Assembly: GCF_041154505.1 (NCBI RefSeq)
Contig: NZ_AP028672.1
Location: 4,380,501 to 4,444,500 of the forward strand
Reading direction: 5' to 3'
DNA: 64,000 nucleotides
Source: Acidovorax sp. A79
GTDB taxonomy: Bacteria > Pseudomonadota > Gammaproteobacteria > Burkholderiales > Burkholderiaceae_C
Below the pieces are notes generated by a model that had not been told where the DNA came from, ran no database searches, and was given only the letters and a program-made list of their open reading frames with translations. Shown piece after piece: positions 37,844 through 45,668 of this stretch. The translations under genes and the position numbers were made by a program. Position 1 is the first letter of the stretch; the number at the start of each line of letters is the position of its first letter.

Positions 37844-39082
37844 ATGAGAAGAAAGCCTTTCGCGCGGGCCCATGGGGCAGGATTTTCCGACGACCACCAG
37901 GTGCGCCTGCTGCAAGGGGCCGAGGAGCTTTTTCCCGCGCTGATCCAGGCCATGGACGCCGCCCTGTCGGACATCCAGTTCGAGACCTACATCTTCGACT
38001 TCACCGGCGCGGGCGCCGCCGTGGCTGAGGCCCTGATGCGCGCGGCGCAGCGCGGCGTGCGCACGCAGCTGGTGGTGGATGGCGTGGGCACGGGCGCCTT
38101 GCCCCACGGCTGGGCGCAGCGCCTGCAGGCGGCCGGCGTGCAGTACCGCGTGTATTCGCCGCTCGGCCCCCTGGGCCTGCTGCTGCCACACCGGTGGCGG
38201 CGGCTGCACCGCAAGCTGTGCGTGGTGGACGGCTGCATGCTGTTTTGCGGCGGCATCAACGTGCTGGACGACTTCCACGACCCCAACCACGGCGCGCTGG
38301 AGGCGCCGCGCTTTGACTTCGCGGTGCAGGCCACGGGCAGCCTGGTGGCATCGGCCAGCGAGACCATGGACCAGCTGTGGTGGCGCATGCAGGCGGTGCG
38401 CGACGCGCGCCAGCGCCGCCTGCCCGAGGCCCTGCAGGCCTTGCGCGCCGCCAGCGCGGCCAAGCATGCGCTGCAGGCCGCCGAGGCCGGCCCGCCCATG
38501 CGCGCCGCGCTGGTGCTGCGCGACAACGTGCGCAACCGCAGCCGCATCGAAAAGGCCTACCGCCGCGCCATCGGCGCCGCGCGGCACGAAGTCATCATCG
38601 CCAACGCCTATTTCATGCCCGGCGGCAAGCTGCGCCGCGCGCTGGTGATGGCGGCGCGCCGGGGCGTGCGGGTGCGCCTGCTGCTGCAGGGGCGCTACGA
38701 GTACTTCATGCAGTACCACGCGGCACGGCCCGTGTATGGCGCGCTGCTGGAGGCGGGGGTGGAGATCCACGAATACGCGCCCAGCTTCCTGCACGCCAAG
38801 GTGGCCGTGATCGACGCGATGGGCGACAGGCCCTGGGCCACGGTGGGCTCGTCCAACCTCGACCCCTTGAGCCTGCTGCTGGCGCGCGAGGCCAATGTGG
38901 TGGTGGAGGACGCCGCCTTTGCCACCGACCTGCGCCAGCGCCTGGTGCATGCGATGCAGCATGCCGGCCGGCGCATGGACCCGGCGCGCTACGCGGGCCG
39001 CCCGCTGCGCCAGCGCGTGCTGGACCGCATTGCCTTCGGCCTCATGCGGCTGGCGCTGTGGATCACCGGAAAAAGCTATTGA
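37844..39082 (+). CDS. clsB: Cardiolipin synthase B
   Basis: A 412-residue phospholipase-D-superfamily enzyme, the same length as E. coli ClsB (413). Two HKD motifs are visible: HRKLCVVDGCMLFCGGIN (about residues 122-139) and HAKVAVIDAMG...GSSNLDPLS (about 317-345). The N terminus LLQGAEELFPALIQAMDAA and FETYIFDF are typical. It makes cardiolipin from phosphatidylglycerol, possibly with phosphatidylethanolamine. It lies downstream of the EEP gene and is followed by a GC-rich repeat. Confidence 0.93.
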   Translation: MRRKPFARAHGAGFSDDHQVRLLQGAEELFPALIQAMDAALSDIQFETYIFDFTGAGAAVAEALMRAAQRGVRTQLVVDGVGTGALPHGWAQRLQAAGVQYRVYSPLGPLGLLLPHRWRRLHRKLCVVDGCMLFCGGINVLDDFHDPNHGALEAPRFDFAVQATGSLVASASETMDQLWWRMQAVRDARQRRLPEALQALRAASAAKHALQAAEAGPPMRAALVLRDNVRNRSRIEKAYRRAIGAARHEVIIANAYFMPGGKLRRALVMAARRGVRVRLLLQGRYEYFMQYHAARPVYGALLEAGVEIHEYAPSFLHAKVAVIDAMGDRPWATVGSSNLDPLSLLLAREANVVVEDAAFATDLRQRLVHAMQHAGRRMDPARYAGRPLRQRVLDRIAFGLMRLALWITGKSY

Positions 39083-39178
39083 ACCGCCCTGAGCGGCTGC
39101 GCCGCTTTCCCCCGGGGGACGCCACCCCGTGGCCCGGCAAAGCCGCTTCCACGGTGGCACTGGCGTGGGGCGGCGCCC
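39083..39178 (+). repeat. GC-rich post-stop repeat, family S copy 5
   Basis: Begins right after the clsB stop with CTGAGCGGCTGCGCCGC, then TTTCCCCCGGGGGACGCCACC. The block GGCCCGGCAAAGCCGCTTCC is at 39131-39150, followed by ACGGTGGC as in the copy at 13048. Confidence 0.7.
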
Positions 39179-39190
39179 TTGACAAGTATT

Positions 39191-39232
39191 GCTATGAATA
39201 GCATAGCTGCTGGCGCTTTACCATCAAGCGGT
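39191..39232 (+). repeat. Two-hairpin dispersed element, copy 9
   Basis: Hairpin A is GCTAT (39191-39195), a 7-nt loop, ATAGC (39203-39207), perfect. Spacer TGCT follows. Hairpin B is GGCGCTT (39212-39218), a 7-nt loop, AAGCGGT (39226-39232), with one mismatch and one wobble. The tail GGAGGCCCAAAACCTTTGAAAT ends about 35 bp before the folE start. Confidence 0.85.
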
Positions 39233-39288
39233 GGAGGCCCAAAACCTTTGAAATTTGCGGTGTGTCAATCGCTGTTACGATTCTGACC

Positions 39289-40017
39289 ATGTCCAGCCAA
39301 CCCGCCGCCGATATGACGTCCACCCCGCCGGATGATGAAGGCACGCCTGTCTCCGTCAAGATCCGAGAGCGCCTTGCCGCTGCCCGCAAGCGTTTTCATG
39401 CCAATGACAACATCGCCGAGTTCATCGAGCCCGGCGAGCTGGAGAAGCTGCTCGACGAGGTCGAGGTCAAGATGCAGGGCGTGCTCGACAGCATGGTGAT
39501 CAACACCGAAGGCGACCACAACACCAACAACACCGCGCGCCGCGTGGCCAAGATGTACCTCAACGAGGTGTTCAAGGGCCGCTACGTGGCGCAGCCGGCC
39601 ATCACGGAATTCCCGAACGCCGAGCACCTGAACGAGCTCATGATCGTGGGCCCCATCACCGTGCGCAGCGCCTGCAGCCACCATTTCTGTCCGGTGATCG
39701 GCAAGATCTGGATCGGCGTGATGCCCAACGAACACACCAACGTGATCGGCCTGTCCAAGTACGCGCGCCTGGTGGACTGGGTCATGGGCCGCCCGCAGAT
39801 CCAGGAAGAGGCCGTGGTGCAGCTGGCCGACCTCATCATGGAAAAGACCCAGCCCGACGGCCTGGCCATCGTGATGGAGGCCAGCCACTTCTGCATGTCC
39901 TGGCGCGGCGTGCGCGAGATGGACAGCAAGATGATCAACTCCGTGATGCGTGGCGTGTTCCTCAAAGATTCGGCGCTGCGCCGCGAATTTCTGTCCCTCA
40001 TCCCTGGAAGGAACTGA
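39289..40017 (+). CDS. folE: GTP cyclohydrolase I
   Basis: Converts GTP to 7,8-dihydroneopterin triphosphate, the first step of folate (pterin) synthesis. ATG 39289 gives 242 residues. The active-site blocks are EGDHNTNNTARRVAKMY, SACSHHFCPVIGKIWIG (zinc-binding Cys/His, with Ser where many FolE proteins have Glu before HH), VIGLSKYARLVDW, and EASHFCMSWRGV. The N-terminal 30 residues look disordered. GTG 39262 is a less likely start. It is 2 bp from the BLUF gene. NudB (34626) would act on its product. Confidence 0.94.
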   Translation: MSSQPAADMTSTPPDDEGTPVSVKIRERLAAARKRFHANDNIAEFIEPGELEKLLDEVEVKMQGVLDSMVINTEGDHNTNNTARRVAKMYLNEVFKGRYVAQPAITEFPNAEHLNELMIVGPITVRSACSHHFCPVIGKIWIGVMPNEHTNVIGLSKYARLVDWVMGRPQIQEEAVVQLADLIMEKTQPDGLAIVMEASHFCMSWRGVREMDSKMINSVMRGVFLKDSALRREFLSLIPGRN

Positions 40018-40019
40018 CC

Positions 40020-40442
40020 ATGCTCGTACGCCTGCTCTATGCCAGCCGCGCGGTGGACACTTCGCCCGCCGCCATCGAAGCCATCCTGACGCAGTCGCGC
40101 CAGCACAACCCGGGCTGCGGCATCACCGGGGTGCTGTGCTACGGCGGCGGCGTGTTCCTTCAGGCCATCGAAGGCGGGCGCTCCGCGGTGAGCGACCTGT
40201 ACGGCCACATCCAGAAGGACCCGCGCCACAAGAACGTGGAGCTGCTGCACTACGAAGAAATCGCCGAACGCCGCTTCGGTGGCTGGACCATGGGGCAGGT
40301 GAACCTGTCCAAGATCAACCACTCCATCTTGCTCAAGTACTCGGAGAAGCCCGAGCTGGACCCCTATGCCGTGTCGGGCAAGGTGTCGTTCGCGCTGCTC
40401 GAAGAACTGATGGCCACGGCCTCCATCATCGGCAGAGCCTGA
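40020..40442 (+). CDS. BLUF-domain blue-light sensor
   Basis: A 140-residue stand-alone BLUF protein that should bind FAD. The key residues are all present: Tyr7 in RLLYAS, Asn30 in SRQHNPG, Gln48 in GVFLQAIEGG, and Trp89-x-Met91 in FGGWTMG. The C-terminal 40 residues form the short helical cap seen in PixD-like short BLUF proteins. There is no output domain, so signalling must be through a partner. The ATG lies 2 bp after the folE stop, so the two genes are almost certainly co-transcribed. Confidence 0.92.
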   Translation: MLVRLLYASRAVDTSPAAIEAILTQSRQHNPGCGITGVLCYGGGVFLQAIEGGRSAVSDLYGHIQKDPRHKNVELLHYEEIAERRFGGWTMGQVNLSKINHSILLKYSEKPELDPYAVSGKVSFALLEELMATASIIGRA

Positions 40443-40444
40443 AA

Positions 40445-40566
40445 GGCGGGGTGTTTTGCTGCTGCGCGGCCACACCCCGGGCCTGCGGTACTCGCCGCAC
40501 GGGAGTGGGGCTGCGTTCCTCCACCCAGGCTGAGACCGCTCGCTACGCAAGTCACCCCACTTTTTT
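40445..40566 (+). other. Structured intergenic segment, possible small RNA
   Basis: Between the BLUF and EamA genes. GGGGTG (40448-40453) pairs with CACCCC (40473-40478). GTGGGG-C-TGCGT (40505-40516) pairs with ACGCA...CCCCAC (40545-40560), directly followed by TTTTTT (40561-40566). This could be a BLUF-gene terminator region or a small RNA ending in its own terminator. No coding frame is convincing. Confidence 0.4.
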
Positions 40567-40593
40567 CGCTGATGCTCTGGCCTCGTTGTTTCG

Positions 40594-40623
40594 GCCGCAG
40601 CCCACCCGGTTCTGCGGCTTTTT
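40594..40623 (+). terminator. Intrinsic terminator upstream of the EamA gene
   Basis: GCCGCAG (40594-40600) pairs with CTGCGGC (40612-40618), followed by TTTTT. It is the second terminator-like hairpin in the 208-bp region after the BLUF gene. Confidence 0.75.
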
Positions 40624-40650
40624 GCATTCAGGCCGCTCTTCTTCTCATCC

Positions 40651-41532
40651 GTGACCCTTACCGCCTTCGCCCTCATCATCCTTGCCGGCCTCATCCACGC
40701 GTGCTGGAACATCGTGGCCAAGAAGGCCGGGGGCGATTCGCGGTTCGCGTTCTTCACCTCGGTGATCATGATGGTCATCTGGGCGCCGTTGGGCTGGTAC
40801 CTGGGGCGCGATGCCGTGCCGCTGTGGGGGGCCACGGAGTGGGCCTTCGTCGCGGCCAGCGGGCTGCTGCACGTGGGCTACTTCGTCATCCTGCTGCGCG
40901 GCTACAGCAAGGCCGATCTCACCGTCGTCTACCCGCTGGCGCGCGGTTCCGGGCCGCTGCTGTCGTCTCTGGTGGCGGTGACGGTCCTTGGCGAGCGCAT
41001 CTCGGCGCTGGGCGTGGCCGGCATCGCCGGCGTGGTGGGCGGGGTGTTCCTGATCGCGGGCGGCCCGGGCCTGCTGCGCGCCGCGCACGACCCTGCCGCC
41101 CGGGCGCGCGTGCACAAGGGCATGCTCTACGGCCTGCTCACGGGCGCCTTCATCGCCAGCTACACCGTGGTGGATGGCTATGCGGTCAAGATCCTGCTGA
41201 TGTCCCCCATCCTCGTGGACTACATGGGCAACTTCGTGCGCGTGGGCTTGCTCGCGCCCGTGGTGCTGCGCGACCTGCCCACGGCCCGTGCGCTGTGGCT
41301 GGCGCAGTGGCGCTTCGCGCTGCTGGTGGCGGCGGTGAGCCCCGTGGCCTACGTGCTGGTGCTGTACGCGATGCGCGAGGCGCCCATGTCCCACGTGGCG
41401 CCCGCGCGCGAGGTGTCCATGCTGTTCGCCGCGCTCATCGGCGGCCACCTGCTGGGCGAGGGCGACCGCGTGGCGCGCATTTTTGGCGCGCTGTGCATTG
41501 CCGCGGGTGTCACCGCCCTGGCGCTGGGGTAG
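40651..41532 (+). CDS. EamA-family (DMT) transporter
   Basis: A 293-residue inner-membrane protein with about ten hydrophobic helices in two EamA repeats. LAGLIHACWNIVAKKAG is the typical first helix, and YPLARGSGPLLSSLVAVTVLGERIS the repeat-end motif. The repeat recurs as VSMLFAALIGGHLLGEGDRVAR. The substrate is unknown; exporters of amino acids or metabolites are common in the family. The start is GTG 40651, and the sequence begins cleanly there. DUF429 follows after 6 bp. Confidence 0.88.
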   Translation: MTLTAFALIILAGLIHACWNIVAKKAGGDSRFAFFTSVIMMVIWAPLGWYLGRDAVPLWGATEWAFVAASGLLHVGYFVILLRGYSKADLTVVYPLARGSGPLLSSLVAVTVLGERISALGVAGIAGVVGGVFLIAGGPGLLRAAHDPAARARVHKGMLYGLLTGAFIASYTVVDGYAVKILLMSPILVDYMGNFVRVGLLAPVVLRDLPTARALWLAQWRFALLVAAVSPVAYVLVLYAMREAPMSHVAPAREVSMLFAALIGGHLLGEGDRVARIFGALCIAAGVTALALG

Positions 41533-41538
41533 GCCGTC

Positions 41539-42426
41539 ATGGCGGAGCCCATCCGTCCCCTGCTGCTGGGCTGCGATTTCTCCAGCAGCCCCACGCGGCG
41601 CAAGCCCGTCGTGCTGGCGCTGGGCCAGCGCCAGGGCGCGCGGGTACAGCTCGCCGCGCTGGAGCGCTTTGACACGCTGGCCGCGCTGGGCGAGTGGCTC
41701 GCCCGGCCGGGCGATTGGGTGGGCGGCTTCGACCTGCCCTTCGGCCTGCCGCGCGAGCTGGTGCGGGCGCTGGGCTGGCCGGTGCAGTGGCGCGCCTGCA
41801 TGCAGCACTACCGCGGCCTCAGCCGCGCGCAGATCCGCGACCAGTTCGCCGCGTTCTGCGACGCACGCCCCGTGGGCGGCAAGTTCGCGCACCGCGCCAC
41901 CGACGGGCCCGCGGGCTCCAGCCCGTCGATGAAATGGGTGAACCCGCCCGTGGCCTACATGCTGCACGCGGGCCTGCCGCTGCTGCTGGACGCCGGTGTC
42001 CACCTGCCGGGCCTGCACGGCGGAGACCCGCGCCGCGTGGCGCTGGAAGCCTACCCGGGGCTGCTGGCGCGCGAAGTGCTGCAGCGGCGCAGCTACAAGA
42101 GCGACGACCGCGCCAAGCACACGCCCGACCGGCTCATTGCCCGCAAGGACCTCGTGAATGCGCTGGAGATGGGCCAGACCCGGCTGGGCCTGCGCCTGAA
42201 GCTCAGCCACGCGCAGCGCGATGTGCTGGTGGACGACGCGAGCGGCGACAGCCTGGACGCCGTGCTGTGCCTGCTGCAGGCCGCCTGGGCCCAGCAGCGC
42301 CATGCAGAGGGCGACGCGCTCTACGGCCTGCCGCCCGGGCTGGACCCGCTCGAAGGCTGGATCGTGACCGCCGATGCCGCCGATATTGCCGCTTTTCCGG
42401 GCATCGGTCCGGCGCACGGTGCGTAG
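41539..42426 (+). CDS. DUF429 family protein
   Basis: A 295-residue protein of the DUF429 family, predicted RNase H-like fold. It opens with LLLGCDFSSSPTRRKPVV (acidic residue of the fold) and has GGFDLPFGLPRELVRALGW. NPPVAYMLHAGLPLL, EAYPGLLAR, and DDASGDSLDAVLCLLQAAWA follow. The Asp residues in the latter fit an RNase-H-like acidic site. The biological role is unknown. It is probably co-transcribed with the EamA gene, from which it is 6 bp away. Confidence 0.82.
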   Translation: MAEPIRPLLLGCDFSSSPTRRKPVVLALGQRQGARVQLAALERFDTLAALGEWLARPGDWVGGFDLPFGLPRELVRALGWPVQWRACMQHYRGLSRAQIRDQFAAFCDARPVGGKFAHRATDGPAGSSPSMKWVNPPVAYMLHAGLPLLLDAGVHLPGLHGGDPRRVALEAYPGLLAREVLQRRSYKSDDRAKHTPDRLIARKDLVNALEMGQTRLGLRLKLSHAQRDVLVDDASGDSLDAVLCLLQAAWAQQRHAEGDALYGLPPGLDPLEGWIVTADAADIAAFPGIGPAHGA

Positions 42427-42464
42427 CATGGGCGGAACCCACGCCTGATATCTTCACCACCCCC

Positions 42465-42689
42465 ATGCCGGTTGTCGCCCGCTCCCTGCTTGCCCTCGCC
42501 CTGCTGGCACTGCTGATGCCGCCCGCACAGGCCGCCCCCGCGCCCTGGTACTACTGGCGTAGCATGGTGGATGGCGCACGCGTCTGCGCGCAAGCCTCGC
42601 CGGGCCATGGCTGGCAGCGCGACAGCGCCGCCTACGAAGGCCCTGGCTGCCAGCCGCGCCGCAAAGTGCTCATCGTGCCCATGCGGTGA
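42465..42689 (+). CDS. Small secreted protein, unknown function
   Basis: A 74-residue protein with a clear signal peptide (MPVVARSLLALALLALLMPPAQA-APA). The mature part is about 50 residues, with WYYWRSMVDGARVCAQASPGHGW and two Cys that could form a disulfide. It ends in a basic VLIVPMR. It belongs to no family I recognise. It lies 38 bp after DUF429. Confidence 0.65.
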   Translation: MPVVARSLLALALLALLMPPAQAAPAPWYYWRSMVDGARVCAQASPGHGWQRDSAAYEGPGCQPRRKVLIVPMR

Positions 42690-42721
42690 CGTGCCGCACG
42701 GTGGGTGGTGGACAGGCTGCT

Positions 42722-42763
42722 GTTATAAAAAACATAGCTATCAGCGCTTATTGCATAAGCGCT
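42722..42763 (+). repeat. Two-hairpin dispersed element, copy 10
   Basis: Hairpin A is GTTAT (42722-42726), a 7-nt loop, ATAGC (42734-42738), with one G-T wobble. Spacer TATC follows. Hairpin B is AGCGCTT (42743-42749), a 7-nt loop, AAGCGCT (42757-42763), with seven perfect pairs. It lies just upstream of the histidine phosphatase gene. Confidence 0.9.
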
Positions 42764-42813
42764 AGCAGTCAAAAGTGCTTGCAATCATGTGCATGCATTC
42801 GATAATGGCATGC

Positions 42814-43485
42814 ATGACTGAATTGATTCTGATCCGCCACGGCGAGACCGACTGGAACCGCGAACTGCGCTTCCAGGGCCACGTGGATGTGCCCCTCAAC
42901 GCCACCGGCCACGAACAGGCCCGCCGCCTCGCCGAACGCCTGGCCGCGGAACAGATCGTGGTGGACCACCTGGTCTGCAGCGACCTCATCCGCACGCAGC
43001 AGACCGCCACGCCCAGCCTGCAGGTGCTGTTCCCGGAACTGCGCATCGACACCCTCACCGACAGCAGCCTGCGCGAGCAGAGCTTCGGCGTGGTGGACGG
43101 CAAGCGCGTGGACGACATCAAGATCGAACACGCCGATGCCTGGACCCAGTGGCTGCGCTTCGAAGCCGACTACGGCATGCCCGGCGGCGAGACCACGCGC
43201 CAGTTCCACACCCGCGTGATGGACGCCGTGCGCCGCATCGCGCAGCAGTACCAGGGCCGCAAAGTCATGGTTGTGACCCACGGCGGCGTGCTCGACATGA
43301 TCTGGCGCACCGCGCGCGGCACGGGCCTGGACGGCCCGCGCCAGAGCGACATCCCCAACGCCGGCCTGAACCGCGTGCGGGTGGATGGCGATGTGGTGGA
43401 GGTGCTGGACTGGGCCGATGTGCGGCATCTGGCGGACCTGCCGGCGCAGCCGGTGTATGACCAGACGAAGCTGCTGGTGAGATAG
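42814..43485 (+). CDS. Histidine phosphatase family protein (GpmB/CobC-like)
   Basis: A 223-residue branch-2-like histidine phosphatase. The catalytic LIRHGETDWNRELRFQGH (phospho-acceptor His) opens the protein, CSDLIRTQQTATP follows, and the second His is in VMVVTHGGVLDMIWR. It could be a phosphoglycerate mutase-like or a broad phosphatase; the small size favours a phosphatase. ATG 42814 is chosen because it starts the first strand (MTELILIRHGE); in-frame upstream ATGs exist but add only a few residues. It is preceded by repeat copy 10. Confidence 0.9.
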   Translation: MTELILIRHGETDWNRELRFQGHVDVPLNATGHEQARRLAERLAAEQIVVDHLVCSDLIRTQQTATPSLQVLFPELRIDTLTDSSLREQSFGVVDGKRVDDIKIEHADAWTQWLRFEADYGMPGGETTRQFHTRVMDAVRRIAQQYQGRKVMVVTHGGVLDMIWRTARGTGLDGPRQSDIPNAGLNRVRVDGDVVEVLDWADVRHLADLPAQPVYDQTKLLVR

Positions 43486-43547
43486 CCTGGCGGCAGGCAC
43501 AGGGGAGGGCGGGCCGCGCCCGCGCCTGCTTCTATCGCCGGGCTCCG

Positions 43548-44903
43548 CTATCCCTGGTGTGGCAGCAGCAGCCCCAGGGCGCCATTGACCACCCCCACCT
43601 GCCGCGCGAGCCGCACCGACTCCAGCTGCGCATTGGCCATCGGCTGCAGTAGGTTCTGCACCGCCGCCCACTGCCCGTTGCGCTGCAGCGCATCCAGCCA
43701 GATCTGGTGGAACAAATCCCGCTGCGCGTGGCTGCCGCCGATCTCCAGCAGCCGTGGCAATGCCAGGCCCAGCTGCTCCGCCGCCGTGGCCCAGTCGCCT
43801 TGCGCATGCGCCAGCAGGCCGCGCGCGGCGGGCTCGCACACCTGCTTCCACACGGTGCGTTCATGTGCCTCGGTGCGCGTGGCGGCGTGGGCCTCGATGT
43901 TGCGCAGCAGCGTGCGTGCCGCCTCCGTGCGGCCCGCGCGGGCCAGGCCGTAAAGATACTGCAGGTCCAGGAACGGCAGCACATGGTCGGCCAGGCGCAG
44001 TGCCAGGTGGCCGGCCACGTCGGCCCAGCGGTGGCCCACATCCACGCCCGCCAGTTCCAGCCGCGCCAGCAGCGAGACGGCGTTGATCTGGTCCTGCGTG
44101 TATTCCTTGACCACGCCCCACACCTGGCTGTCGTACAGCGCCAGCACCTCGGCGTGCCGGTCCTGCTCCAGCAGGAAGAGTGCCTGGTGCCACCAGTTGT
44201 GCGTGACCATGAAGGAGTTGAGCCCCGTCCAGGTGTCGCTCACGCCGGCCATGAAGTCCGCGCCTTCGCCGATGCGCCCCTGTGTCAGCATCACGTGTGC
44301 GAGGGCATGGTGGGCCCAGGGTTCCTTGCGGCACAGGCGCACCGCATGGCGCGCGGCGGCTTCCGCTTCGGTGAGCCGGTGGCACTGCTCCCAGCCAAAG
44401 GCCAGCATGCCGTGCAGGTAGGGCACGTCGGCGGCAGCGGGCAGGGCCTGCAGCGCCAGGCGCAGCATGCCGGGTGAGTCGCCGCGGTTGAACAAGTGGT
44501 ATTGGCCGAGCTTGAGGGAGGCCAGGTCGCGCGGGAACAGGCGGGCCTGCTCCTCGTGCAGCGCGATGGCGCGCGGCAGGTCGCCGTGAACCCAGGCGGC
44601 GACGGCGGCCACGAAGCGCTGTTCGCGCTCGCTCGCCGCAGGGGCATGGGCGAGCGCCCGGTCAATGAAGGGGCGCGCGTTGCCCGGGGCCTGCGCCGAT
44701 TCGGCGAACATGTGCAGTGCCGCGCAGCAGGCCTGCACGATGGCGCTGGGGTCGCCGGCGGCCTGCAGCACGTTCACCGCGCGGGCCTCGCAGGCGATGA
44801 AGCCTTCCACGAAGTCATTCAACGCCGCCGCGCTGCCTGGCTCGCGCAGGGTGGCGGTGTTGCCCAGGCTGTCGGTCAGTGCGTGCGCGGCGGTGGATGG
44901 CAT
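43548..44903 (-). CDS. TTC38-like tetratricopeptide repeat protein
   Basis: A 451-residue helical repeat protein. The blocks EPWAHHALAHVMLTQGRIGEGADFM and SFMVTHNWWHQALFLLEQD are diagnostic of the TTC38 family, present in bacteria and animals. No enzymatic motif or membrane segment is obvious. It ends the minus-strand series, 24 bp after the stop of a small membrane-anchored protein. It converges with the histidine phosphatase. The function is unknown. Confidence 0.8.
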   Translation of the reverse strand: MPSTAAHALTDSLGNTATLREPGSAAALNDFVEGFIACEARAVNVLQAAGDPSAIVQACCAALHMFAESAQAPGNARPFIDRALAHAPAASEREQRFVAAVAAWVHGDLPRAIALHEEQARLFPRDLASLKLGQYHLFNRGDSPGMLRLALQALPAAADVPYLHGMLAFGWEQCHRLTEAEAAARHAVRLCRKEPWAHHALAHVMLTQGRIGEGADFMAGVSDTWTGLNSFMVTHNWWHQALFLLEQDRHAEVLALYDSQVWGVVKEYTQDQINAVSLLARLELAGVDVGHRWADVAGHLALRLADHVLPFLDLQYLYGLARAGRTEAARTLLRNIEAHAATRTEAHERTVWKQVCEPAARGLLAHAQGDWATAAEQLGLALPRLLEIGGSHAQRDLFHQIWLDALQRNGQWAAVQNLLQPMANAQLESVRLARQVGVVNGALGLLLPHQG

Positions 44904-44927
44904 GGGGGCATTGTTGGGCGGCAGGGC

Positions 44928-45536
44928 TCAGCCGCCCTTGATCAGCGTCAGATAGGCCTTGCGTGTCTCGGCCGATACAGAGGCCACCAGCTGCTCATGC
45001 GGCGTCTGGTGGCGCGCCAGCATGCGGGCCGTGGCAACGGTCTTGGACTTGCAGAACCAGTGGCAGGTGTGCTGCATCAGGAACAGCTCCGCCGTCATCA
45101 TGTAGGCCCGGTCCTTGGGCGACAGGTGGCTGGTGTTCTGCACCACATGGGTGATGCCGCGTGCATGGATCGCCAGGGCCCGCCGCATGTCGAAGGTGAA
45201 CGCCGGCAGGATCTTCTCGGCGAAGGGGATGGCCATCGCGAGGCGGCTGACCCGCGCGTCGGCGTCGCTCACCTTGGCGAAGTCCGCGGCGAAGCGGCTG
45301 AACTGCTCGCTCAGCTGCTGTTCGGTGGTGCTCAGCAGGCTCCAGATCTGGCTGCGGCGCTCGTCGGTGCTTTCACCCAGGGCCCGCAGGTAGCCGTCTG
45401 TGAGCGCTTCCATCAGCTTTTCGATCTGGTAGTGGGCCAGATGGTTGCCCAGCAGCACGATGCGCTTGCGCTGCTCCTTGGCGTTGAGCATGAAGGTGCC
45501 GGTGGCGATGAGGATCGCCAGGATGAGGATGTCCAT
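44928..45536 (-). CDS. Membrane-anchored protein, unknown function
   Basis: A 202-residue protein with one N-terminal hydrophobic helix (MDILILAILIATGTFMLNA) that should anchor it in the membrane. A largely helical soluble part follows (STTEQQLSEQFSRFAADFAKVSDADARV and MMTAELFLMQHTCHWFCKSKT). I recognise no family. The start at 45536 is fixed by the helix. It lies 132 bp after the amidase stop and 24 bp before the TTC38-like gene, and may be cotranscribed with the latter. Confidence 0.7.
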   Translation of the reverse strand: MDILILAILIATGTFMLNAKEQRKRIVLLGNHLAHYQIEKLMEALTDGYLRALGESTDERRSQIWSLLSTTEQQLSEQFSRFAADFAKVSDADARVSRLAMAIPFAEKILPAFTFDMRRALAIHARGITHVVQNTSHLSPKDRAYMMTAELFLMQHTCHWFCKSKTVATARMLARHQTPHEQLVASVSAETRKAYLTLIKGG

Positions 45537-45668
45537 GCGGTGATTCGTTGAAGTGGTGCGTGTCGTGGTGGCCCGGGGCGCAGGCCAGCCCGGAGGGGGC
45601 GCCGCACGCGGGGCGTGCGTGTTGCCAACCCCTAGGTTACCAACATCCACCCCGCCGGGCCCTCGGGG

